Assembly: GCA_903897855.1 (NCBI GenBank)
Contig: CAIUDH010000082.1
Location: 1 to 33,614, forward strand
DNA: 33,614 bases
Direction: 5' to 3'
Source of the DNA: an uncultured Bacteroidota bacterium
Lineage (GTDB): Bacteria > Bacteroidota > Bacteroidia > UKL13-3
The first letter of the stretch is position 1. Each line of letters opens with the position of its first letter. The notes beneath the pieces are model-generated. The model was not told the DNA's origin. It did no database searches and saw nothing but the letters and a program-made list of their open reading frames with translations. The position numbers were made by a program, and so were the translations under genes. Positions 16,121 to 24,900 of this stretch are shown in pieces.

Positions 16121-17520
16121 GTAATATTATATCATATGGAATTGGATTACCTTCTTTTAGAATAGAAGAGGATAAATTATTTCCACCAGGGGGTAAAAAA
16201 GGGATGATGCGATCTATATGCTTCTCCGATGAAGATAGTATCACCCTGGCCTATGATGCCTTATCAGACTGTTTGAAAGTCATGAATGGTGATTTAATAA
16301 AAGTCAATACTCAAATTGACGGAATCTTATTTGCTTCTTCTACTCCCCTATTTCAGAATCGTTATCACGCATCTTACCTGGCCGATTTACTAAATTTACA
16401 ACAAGGCATCCTGGCCCTTGACTTCATCAATACCTCCCGAAGTGGCACCGACGCTTTACTGCTGGCCAACGAGCTCATCGATTCGGGTAAATACAAAAAT
16501 ATTTTGGTGGTAGCCTCGGAAGTTTGTTTTCCTGAAATAGGGAAAGAACAATCCACTCCGTTTGGTCATGGCGCTTGTGCCTTGCTTTTAAGTAATGATA
16601 AGGGAATCGCTAATATTACCAAAGCCAAATCTTACAGCGCCTCATTCGCTGAAGAATTTTCATACAAATTAAACGCCTTACAGTACGACCCTAGATTTAG
16701 TCGTGACGAAGGCTTTAAAACCAATCTCGCCGATGCTTTAACTCGTTTTGCTACAAATCCCCGAAACTACCAAGCCATCGTACTCAACGCCATGTATGCG
16801 CGTATGGCAGGGCCCCTATTTACGAAGGCTGGATTTGAGGAAACACCATTCGCAAAGGATACACTCACCGCTAAAACCGGCAACACGGGCGCCGCTCATG
16901 CTTTGCTACTTCTGATAAACGAAATAGAACAAGGAAAGAAAAATATATTACTTGCCGACTATACGAATGGCACTAACTTATTTGAAGTTCAGATTAACGA
17001 AGCTCCAGAGCACTTATCGCTTCAACAGGCACTGGCTCATTATCAACTGATCGATACGTATCAAAATTATTTATGCTTACGCAAAGCAGGAAATTTTAGT
17101 GCCCCGGAATACACCACGAGAGATATGTTTTCATCCGAGATGATGCTGCAAAGGGAGAAAGAAACATTACTCTATAGAGGCGGTTTTCAATGCGTAAAAT
17201 GTGAAACTGTGTACTATCTTAGGTCGGCACGTTGTAAGCACTGCAAAGGCGATGAATTTAAAACAATTCAATTGCAAAACACGGGAACGGTTTATTCATT
17301 TACGCATGAACACTACTTCCCCTCTTCATTCCCTCCCATAACCATGGTCATCATCGATTTGGACTCGGGAGGACGAATGACAGTGCAACAAACCGATACG
17401 ATGTACGCGGAGAAAAACAAAATTGAAATTGGAGCAAGGGTAAAATTAGTATTACGGAAAATGATTGAGAATGATTTAAAACCGAATTATTTCTGGAAAG
17501 CAATAGCACACGATGAGTAA
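16117..17520 (+). CDS. HMG-CoA-synthase-like domain fused to Zn-ribbon/OB (DUF35) domain
   Basis: A 467-residue protein. Residues 1-about 340 follow the HMG-CoA synthase/KAS III thiolase fold. The nucleophile region reads FINTSRSGTDAL, where Ser107 takes the place of the catalytic Cys, so condensing activity is unlikely. Residues about 355-467 are a DUF35 module: zinc ribbon with Cys359, 362, 373 and 376 followed by an OB fold (TGTVYSFTHEHYFPSSFPP). In archaea, thiolase, HMG-CoA synthase and DUF35 form a complex with a shared CoA channel, and the toluene-pathway thiolase BbsB needs the DUF35-like BbsA. Probable role: structural partner of the adjacent thiolase. Overlaps: 4 bases with the dehydrogenase, 8 with the thiolase. 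Confidence 0.82.
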   Translation: MSNIISYGIGLPSFRIEEDKLFPPGGKKGMMRSICFSDEDSITLAYDALSDCLKVMNGDLIKVNTQIDGILFASSTPLFQNRYHASYLADLLNLQQGILALDFINTSRSGTDALLLANELIDSGKYKNILVVASEVCFPEIGKEQSTPFGHGACALLLSNDKGIANITKAKSYSASFAEEFSYKLNALQYDPRFSRDEGFKTNLADALTRFATNPRNYQAIVLNAMYARMAGPLFTKAGFEETPFAKDTLTAKTGNTGAAHALLLLINEIEQGKKNILLADYTNGTNLFEVQINEAPEHLSLQQALAHYQLIDTYQNYLCLRKAGNFSAPEYTTRDMFSSEMMLQREKETLLYRGGFQCVKCETVYYLRSARCKHCKGDEFKTIQLQNTGTVYSFTHEHYFPSSFPPITMVIIDLDSGGRMTVQQTDTMYAEKNKIEIGARVKLVLRKMIENDLKPNYFWKAIAHDE

Positions 17521-18700
17521 ACAAACGGATATCGCAATTATTGGGATTGGGGTCACAAAATTTGGTGAGTTATTTCATCAGAGTTACGACGACCTGGTGC
17601 GTGATGCTGCATTACAAGCCATCGACGATGCGTCCATCGCGATGGATGATATTGGCGCGGCATGGCTCTCCACGGCATTCCCTGAAATCGGCGTGTTTAA
17701 AGGCAGAAGCGGCATGGATTTGAGTGAGCCCTTGTCATTATACAACATTCCTGTTACCCGAGTTTCAAATTACTGTGCTTCAGGAGCCGATGCCATTCGC
17801 AATGCGATGAATGCCTTGCGCGCTGGCGAATGCGACGTGGCCTTAGCTCTTGGAGTAGAGAAACTTCGCGACCGGCAGCCACAAGATAGTATCGTAAAAC
17901 TGATGGTTGAATATGGCCATCCTTTCTTACAAAAAGGATTTACGGCGGCCGGAACTTTTGCGGTATATGCCAATCGTATGATGAAAGAGTATGGCGTTAC
18001 CCGCGAAGATATTGCTAATATCTCGGTAAAAAATCATCTCCATGGCTCTCTCAACAAAAAAGCTTTTTATCAAAAACCATGCACCCTTGAGGAGGTGATG
18101 AAATCGCAGATGGTGGCCAGCCCACTTACGGTTTTAGACAGTTGCCCCACCACCGATGGTGCAGCATGCGTAATTATGGTGCGTGCCGAAGATGTAGATC
18201 ACAAAAAACACAAACCTATATTTATTCAAGGCCTCGGACTCTCTGTTTCAACAGGATGGGATCTGCCCTTTTTTGATCCGAATCACGATTTCCTCTCCTT
18301 CGAAGCCACACAGAAAGCAGCTCAGATAGCCTATAAACAAGCCCAAATTACAAACCCTATCGAGCAGCTCGACCTCATTGAGGTGCACGACTGTTTCTCG
18401 ATTGTTGAACTATTAACTTACGAAGATCTGGGCTTATGTAAAAAAGGTGAAGCAAAAGACCTCCTACGAGGGAAGGAAACGCAACACGGTGGTAAAATCC
18501 CTGTCAATGTGAGTGGCGGCCTCTTGTCGTGCGGACACCCGGTTGGAGCTACAGGCATAAGAATGGTGGTAGAAGTAGCGAGCCACTTGCGCAACGATGC
18601 CGGCGAACGACAAGTAAAAAAAGCGAAAAGAGGATTAACACATAATATTGGTGGCCCTGGTGCCATTGCATCGGTAATCATTTTAAGTAATGAGAATTAA
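17513..18700 (+). CDS. SCP-x/BbsB-type thiolase
   Basis: A 395-residue thiolase of the SCP-x branch. The nucleophile is Cys88 (SNYCASGADA). The C-terminal half has EVHDCFSIVE with its His, SCGHPVGATG with the conserved Gly-His-Pro, and the closing HNIGGPGA loop. This branch usually works with a DUF35 partner, which here is the domain at the end of the preceding protein. Inferred reaction: thiolysis of 2-aminobenzoylacetyl-CoA to 2-aminobenzoyl-CoA and acetyl-CoA. Acetoacetyl-CoA thiolysis is the general alternative, but the surrounding genes make an aromatic substrate more likely. Cytoplasmic. Confidence 0.9.
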   Translation: MSKQTDIAIIGIGVTKFGELFHQSYDDLVRDAALQAIDDASIAMDDIGAAWLSTAFPEIGVFKGRSGMDLSEPLSLYNIPVTRVSNYCASGADAIRNAMNALRAGECDVALALGVEKLRDRQPQDSIVKLMVEYGHPFLQKGFTAAGTFAVYANRMMKEYGVTREDIANISVKNHLHGSLNKKAFYQKPCTLEEVMKSQMVASPLTVLDSCPTTDGAACVIMVRAEDVDHKKHKPIFIQGLGLSVSTGWDLPFFDPNHDFLSFEATQKAAQIAYKQAQITNPIEQLDLIEVHDCFSIVELLTYEDLGLCKKGEAKDLLRGKETQHGGKIPVNVSGGLLSCGHPVGATGIRMVVEVASHLRNDAGERQVKKAKRGLTHNIGGPGAIASVIILSNEN

Positions 18701-18725
18701 GTATGATTTCTAAATCGAGAATAAG

Positions 18726-19109
18726 ATGAAAATATTGCTTAGCAAACCCGGCCTCGATGGCCATGATGTTGGCGTTAAAGTATTAGCGCATGGATTAATC
18801 GACGCTGGTTTCACAGTGGTGTATACGGGTCTCCGAAAAACTATTGAGGAAATTGTAGACATGGCCATTGAAAACAAAGTCGATATTATTGGAATGTCAA
18901 TTTTATCGGGCACGCATCTAATTCTGGCTCAAAAAATGAAAGAAGTGCTTGCCGAGAGGAAGATCAATATTCAATGGTTTGTAGGGGGGAATATCCCTGC
19001 TAAACATCTAGAGGAGTTAAGGAAAATGGGGGCCTCACAGGCTTTCCCAACAGGAAGTAAAGTTTCAGAAGTCGTGGACTACTTTAACTCCATCAAACGA
19101 ACCGCTTAA
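18726..19109 (+). CDS. B12-binding small subunit of an acyl-CoA mutase
   Basis: A 127-residue cobalamin-binding domain standing alone, as in isobutyryl-CoA and 2-hydroxyisobutyryl-CoA mutases. The base-off/His-on signature DxHxxG is DGHDVG at 11-16, with His13 as lower cobalt ligand; SILSG near 59 and the VGGNIP segment complete the nucleotide-tail site. It lies 24 bases before the large subunit on the same strand, so the two form one adenosylcobalamin-dependent mutase. No reactivating G-protein chaperone (MeaB-like) and no cobalamin riboswitch are seen in the window. Confidence 0.95.
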   Translation: MKILLSKPGLDGHDVGVKVLAHGLIDAGFTVVYTGLRKTIEEIVDMAIENKVDIIGMSILSGTHLILAQKMKEVLAERKINIQWFVGGNIPAKHLEELRKMGASQAFPTGSKVSEVVDYFNSIKRTA

Positions 19110-19133
19110 GTTATTATTTTAAAGATAGAAATC

Positions 19134-20771
19134 ATGTCGGACACAAAGTTGAAATCTACAAAAAGGAAAACAGCAAAAGAGTTGAATGTGAAACCCGTTT
19201 ATCTGGAGTCGGGCCTCGAGGTGAATCCGGTATACACCGCCGAAGATGTGCACCCCACTGACGAAGAACAGGAGATGCCAGGAGAATACCCATTTACAAG
19301 AGGTATCCATCCATCGATGTATCGCAATAAGCCATTTACAATTCGTCAGTATGCCGGCTTCGCTTCGCCTGAAGCTACCAATGAAAGGTTTCATTTTTTA
19401 ATCAAAAACGGACAGTCCGGTTTAAATGTCGCTTTCGATTTGCCTACCCAATGTGGCCTCGACTCCGACGACCCTAGGGCTTTTGGTGAAGTAGGCCGGG
19501 TGGGTATGACCATTGACACGCTCGCCGATTTCGAAATCGCTTTTCAAAATATTGACCTCGACAAAATAACCGTTTCTCTTACCATCAACGGAACGGCGAT
19601 TATACTCATTGCCATGTATGTGGCCATGGCCGAGAAAGCAGGATACGATATATCAAAGCTAAGAGGCACCGCACAAAACGATATTTTAAAAGAGTTTATT
19701 GGAAGAGGTACCTGGATTTTCCCGGTCGACAAATCGGTGAAACTCGTGGTCGACACCATCGAATATTGCGCGGCGCATGTCCCCAAATATAGCCCTGTAA
19801 GTGTTTGTGGATATCATATTCGTGAGAGTGGAGCAAACCCGATACAAGAAATGGCTTATGCCTTTTGTATCGCAAAAGCTTATACCGATGGAGCTTTAGA
19901 AAGAGGCATAACGATCGATGATTTTGCCTCTCGTCTCTCTTTCAACTTTGATATCTATGGCAACTTATTTGAGCAGGTGGCGAAATTTCGTGGAGGAAGA
20001 AGATTATGGGCGAAAATTATCAGAGAAGAATATGGTGCTAAAAATGAGAACTCGTGTTGGATGCGGATGATTGCCGGAGGAGGAGGCGGCGGTCTTACGA
20101 AAGAGCAACCCATGAATAATATTGTTCGCAGCGCCTATTACGCATTAATAAGTGCACTTTCCGGAACACAAACAATGGCCCTTTGCAGCTACGATGAAGC
20201 GTATACGATACCTACCGAACACTCCGCAGAAATTTCATTGCGTACCATGCAAATCATGATTCATGAAATGGGAATCTGCGATACGGTAGATCCTCTCGGG
20301 GGCTCTTACTATGTGGAAGCCTTAACCAATACGTTTGAAGAAGAAATTCGGAAAGAGATGAAGACCGTCGAAAAATGGGATGGAATTATAAACGCAGTCG
20401 CCACCGGAAAAATACAAGCCTCTGTTTCCCGTCAAGCTTATGAGCGAGAAATGGGGATTCAAACGGGTAAAGTACCGAAAGTTGGCGTTAATATTTACAC
20501 CCGAGAAGAAGAATCACAAGAGGTGGAGTTTCATCCTTATAATCAAAAAGCAGCCGATGACCAAATCGGTAAATTAAAGAAGATAAAAGAATCCAGAAAC
20601 CAAGAAAAGGTAAAACACTGCCTGGCTATAGTAAAACAAGAAGCTTTAGAGAATAAGAATTTGATGCCGTCAATTATTGCCGCCGTTAAAGAATACTGTA
20701 CCGTTGGCGAAATTGTGAGCGCCTTAAAAGAAGTTTATGGAGAATTTAAAGAGCCTATATTTTTTAATTAA
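19134..20771 (+). CDS. Methylmalonyl-CoA-mutase-type large subunit, candidate 2-aminophenylsuccinyl-CoA mutase
   Basis: A 545-residue TIM-barrel mutase subunit without its own B12 domain. The residues that hold the substrate carboxylate in methylmalonyl-CoA mutase are kept: Tyr73 (RQYAGF, P. shermanii Tyr89) and Arg191 (GRGTWIF, Arg207); His228 (GYHIRE) matches His244 with identical spacing. So the substrate is probably a dicarboxylic acyl-CoA. The segment that in normal mutases reads HxQTxG and lines the active site is replaced by MIA plus six glycines (312-320). Loss of the His and Gln side chains would make room for an aryl group. Inferred reaction: 2-(2-aminophenyl)succinyl-CoA to (2-aminobenzyl)malonyl-CoA. 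Ordinary propionate metabolism is the alternative but fits the residues and neighbours poorly. Confidence 0.9.
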   Translation: MSDTKLKSTKRKTAKELNVKPVYLESGLEVNPVYTAEDVHPTDEEQEMPGEYPFTRGIHPSMYRNKPFTIRQYAGFASPEATNERFHFLIKNGQSGLNVAFDLPTQCGLDSDDPRAFGEVGRVGMTIDTLADFEIAFQNIDLDKITVSLTINGTAIILIAMYVAMAEKAGYDISKLRGTAQNDILKEFIGRGTWIFPVDKSVKLVVDTIEYCAAHVPKYSPVSVCGYHIRESGANPIQEMAYAFCIAKAYTDGALERGITIDDFASRLSFNFDIYGNLFEQVAKFRGGRRLWAKIIREEYGAKNENSCWMRMIAGGGGGGLTKEQPMNNIVRSAYYALISALSGTQTMALCSYDEAYTIPTEHSAEISLRTMQIMIHEMGICDTVDPLGGSYYVEALTNTFEEEIRKEMKTVEKWDGIINAVATGKIQASVSRQAYEREMGIQTGKVPKVGVNIYTREEESQEVEFHPYNQKAADDQIGKLKKIKESRNQEKVKHCLAIVKQEALENKNLMPSIIAAVKEYCTVGEIVSALKEVYGEFKEPIFFN

Positions 20772-20773
20772 TC

Positions 20774-21979
20774 ATGGACCTCGATAAAAGAATAACCATC
20801 CTCTCGCTCGAGCAAGCACTGGCACTCCCATTCGCTACCCAACGTATGGTGCAGCAAGGCTGGAGGGTAATACGAATAGAAACGCCGAGCGAAGAAGGAG
20901 TGGAAAATGCAGGCGATCCAAATCGATATATCGGAGCTGATTTGGGATTTCACGATTTACACTCTTACTATATTGCGCCTAATATTGGAAAGGAAGCAAT
21001 CACCATTAATTTAAAAAAGAAAGAAGGACAAGCACTGCTGCTGAAAATAATTAAAGAGCTCAAAGTAGATGTGTTTATGTGTAACACTTTACCTAAACGT
21101 CACCATCAACTCGGCATCGATTTTCAGACCTTAAAAGAAGCCAATCCTGACCTTATATGGTGCAGCATCTCGGCCATGGGCCCCGACTATCCCAGCAGGG
21201 CAGGTTATGACCCCGCGTTACAAGCGCTCATGGGTTACACTTTTTTAACGGGTGAGCCCGATGGCAAACCAGTTCCTTGTGGCATTCCAATTATCGACCT
21301 GAAAGCAGGTGATGAAGCTTTCACTCAAGTTATTTTGGCGATCATGGCAAAAAAAATAGGAGGAAAAGAAATTCATATCTCCATGGCGCAGTGTGCCGCA
21401 AGTTGGTTAATTACAGCACTACCACAACTCGAATTTGCAAAAAAAGAGGAGGAGCTTTTTGCCAGAAGCGGCAATGAACACCGAAGCTTTATTCCCTGTA
21501 ATGTATATCCTACAAGCGACGGAATGGTTTACTTGGCCATCGGTAATGATTCGCAATGGGCGAAATTTTCTTCACAAAAAGGGTTCGAACCACTGGCCAG
21601 TGAAAGCCGTGAAACAAACGCCGGACGAATGTTAGAGAAAGAAAATATTTATCGTGAAATTGGAGAACATACCATACACTATTCAACTCAAGAATTTGTT
21701 GATTTGGGTTTGAAATTGAACCTCTCTGTTTCTCCAGTCAACACCATCAAAGAAGTGGCTTCGCTTGAATTTATTTCGAGCAAACTCATTCGCACCCAAT
21801 TGCCCGATGGTAAATCGGTTTCACTTTTCCCTTCCGCCATCGAGACAGATTTTTTAAAATCAAGAAACAACACCTTATCCTGTGCTCCAAGGCTCGGACA
21901 ACATAATCAGGAGGTGCTTCAAGAAGCGGGCTATTCGAAACTGGATATTGATATCATGGAACAAAACAAACTGATCTAA
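20774..21979 (+). CDS. Class III (CaiB/BaiF) CoA-transferase
   Basis: A 401-residue family III CoA-transferase. The catalytic Asp146 sits in RAGYDPALQAL, followed by the family segments LTGEPDGKP and IPIIDLKAG. These enzymes pass CoA between carboxylates through mixed-anhydride and thioester intermediates, and some move CoA within one molecule. In the indoleacetate cluster the CoA-transferase IaaL acts on phenylsuccinyl-CoA. Here IorAB would load CoA on the acetate side chain, while the mutase needs the thioester on the carboxyl freed from the ring; this enzyme could move it. Two bases separate it from both the mutase and IorA. Confidence 0.92.
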   Translation: MDLDKRITILSLEQALALPFATQRMVQQGWRVIRIETPSEEGVENAGDPNRYIGADLGFHDLHSYYIAPNIGKEAITINLKKKEGQALLLKIIKELKVDVFMCNTLPKRHHQLGIDFQTLKEANPDLIWCSISAMGPDYPSRAGYDPALQALMGYTFLTGEPDGKPVPCGIPIIDLKAGDEAFTQVILAIMAKKIGGKEIHISMAQCAASWLITALPQLEFAKKEEELFARSGNEHRSFIPCNVYPTSDGMVYLAIGNDSQWAKFSSQKGFEPLASESRETNAGRMLEKENIYREIGEHTIHYSTQEFVDLGLKLNLSVSPVNTIKEVASLEFISSKLIRTQLPDGKSVSLFPSAIETDFLKSRNNTLSCAPRLGQHNQEVLQEAGYSKLDIDIMEQNKLI

Positions 21980-21981
21980 AA

Positions 21982-24900
21982 ATGATTGAACGCATTAAAA
22001 AAATATTGACGTCGTATACTTCACCACACCAAACCTGTGTGATGGGTAATGAAGGAATAGCACGAGCGGCTATTGAAGCAGGCGTGAATGGCGTGTTCTC
22101 TTATCCCGGAACTCCCTCTACAGAAATCTCGGAAATTTTTAAACTGGTAAATCACTTTCAGACCGACAAAAACAATACAGATAAATATCCTGAACTCACT
22201 TCGAATCCAACCTATTTCGAATATAGCATCAACGAAAAGATCGCAATGGAAAAAGCCATTGCTTTCTCTATTGGCAATAAAAGTGCCATGTGCGTGATGA
22301 AAAATGTAGGGATGAATATCGCCAGCGACGCATTGATGTCGGTTACCTACCAAACCATTATTGCCCCTTTGGTTATTGTGGTATGCGACGACCCAGGCTG
22401 TCATTCTAGCTCTAACGAGCAAGATTCACGTTATTGGGGACCTATGGCCTCCGTTCCCGTTTTCAATCCCGCCACCCCGCACGAGGCTTTTGTGATGATT
22501 AAACAAGCCTTCGAGCTCTCCGGGAAAATAAAGTTACCTGTTATCATACGCACCACTACTAGAGTCTCACATTCCAGAGGGATGATCGATTATGGTGCTA
22601 TCAACCACGAAAACCGGGAGGCGAAATTTGATCGTTTGCCTGAGCATATTAACATACCCGCTCGCACAGCATCGGCGCATGCCCGCCTGCTCGAAAAATT
22701 AAAGTCGGAACCGCTGCTTGCTCTTTTAAAACAAAATAGCAAGATTGTGATTCAAGGTAGCCAAGCTAAATTCGGCATTATTAGCAGTGGGGTAGCCACC
22801 GCTTATGTTACGGAGATTTTACACAAAAATAATTTTTTAACTGAAGTAAGTGTTCTCGATTTAGGCCTCGTACACCCATTCCCCGAAAAAGAGGTGCTTC
22901 ACTTTTTGAATCAAAATTTCGAGAAGGTGCTAGTACTCGAAGAACTGGATGCGTTTGTTGAATCGAGCGTTCGTAACCTAGTTCAGAAGAATAATCTTGA
23001 GGTTAATATGCTGGGAAAAGGATTCTCTGAGTTAACTGCCACCGGAGAATTTTCGATTGATTTATTATCAAGAGTGCTTGAAATTTTTGCTGATACCTCT
23101 TTCGAGAAAAACAAAAATATACCGCTCGAAAAATTTGAAAACTTCCTCGACAAACTTCCTCCTCGTCCACCGACCCTTTGTTCAGGATGCCCTCATCGAG
23201 CTACTTTTTATTTACTCAAACTAGCGATACCTCGCGAACAGAGCGAACTGATTATGTGTGGAGATATCGGTTGTTTTGGCTTGGGAGCCTTGCCTCCTTT
23301 AAAAATGATTGATACCATCAATCATATGGGCATGAGTATATCGATGGCACAAGGATTATACGAGTCGTTCAACACTTCTGATAAAGGGAAAAAAGTGGTG
23401 GCCTTGCTGGGAGATGGCACCTTTTTTCATAGTGGGCTTACTTCCCTGGTGAACGCCGTTTATACACGTGCCAATATTCTGGTCATCATTTTTGATAACC
23501 GTACCACTGGTATGACAGGGCACCAGCCACATCCCGGCGCCTCTCGAGCGGCAAAATATCATGAAATAGATATTCCACCTTTACTCAAAGGCATGGGCAT
23601 TGAAGTGGTTGAAACCATCAATCCATTTAATGTAAGTGAAAGCATTTCAAAAGTAAACAAGGCGATGTCACACCACGGTGTTTCTGTTCTCGTATCTAAA
23701 GCACCTTGCATTTTCTTACCTGAATTTAAAGATGTGATGAATACCAAAATGAGAATTGTGGTCGACCCTTCACGATGTAATACATGTGAAAACCATAACG
23801 ACACATCGCTTTCATGCTCACGTTGCGAGGCCCCGAAAAATAATTTATCAAGAGCCAAAGCAAAACTGTTCGCCGAAATTTCTGTTCCCGGATCCGACTT
23901 ATTATGCCCGGCCAATATATGCAATCACGGTTTTTTTAATTCTATCCTCGAAGGAGATGGAAAATCGGCGGTAGAGATCATCCGAGACAAGATGCTCTTT
24001 GCAAGAACCTGCGGCGACATCTGCCATCGTCCATGCGAGCTCTTCGCCAAAGAGAAAAATGTGATACCCATAAAAAAACTTAAACATCTGGTATCGGCAA
24101 ATGAGGAGCATTTTAGAGATTTTTCTTCTCCTGTAAATAGAGCGTTGGAAGCCCCTAAAAAAAACAAAAGTGTTGCTGTCATCGGAGCTGGACCGGCTGG
24201 GCTCAGTGCCGCCTACGACCTAATACAATCGGGATATGAGGTGACCATTTTTGAAAAAGAAAACAAAGCTGGCGGCATGGTCACGTTTGCAATTCCTTAT
24301 TTCAGAATGGACAAAACGGGATTTGATTATGAATCTATGCAGCTCGAGAAGATGGGCGTGAAATTTGCTTTCAACACCGTTCTCGGCAGAGATTTTACGA
24401 TAGCAAAACTGAATCAAGAATTTGATTCGATAGTGCTCGCTATTGGAATGAGCAAATCAAAAACACTTGACTTAATCGAAACAAATGTTCCCGCTTCCAA
24501 GAGGATGGATGCCTTAAGTTTCTTAAAATCATACAATCAAAAAGAAACAGTATGGGTCGAGGGTGCCGTCATTTTAATCATCGGTGGAGGCAATAGTGCC
24601 ATCGATACTGCGCGATCGGCAAAGAAACTAAGTTCGAAAAATAGAGTTATCATTTCATGTGTTGAAACAGCAGAAAAAATTCCTGCTTTTGCCGAAGAAG
24701 TGAAACACGCCATCGAAGAAGGAGTAGAAATCATTTACGATAGTTATCTAGAAAGTTTATCAGCCAAGAAGAACGGAGAAATCAAAAGTAATCTCCACTC
24801 GTTTAGCAGTAAAAAATTTCTCGTCCCAGTGGAGTGTGATTATATCATTACCGCTATCGGGCAAACCTCCGATTTGTCGGCCCTTGAAAACCTCAACAAA

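Noticed and set aside
16117-17520. HMG-CoA synthase for the mevalonate pathway
   Set aside because: The catalytic Cys is Ser, no mevalonate genes are present, and the protein is fused to DUF35 next to a catabolic thiolase.
18726-20771. Mutase read as ordinary propionate/methylmalonyl-CoA metabolism
   Set aside because: No epimerase, carboxylase or MeaB nearby, the active-site loop is altered, and every neighbour belongs to an indole/CoA route.
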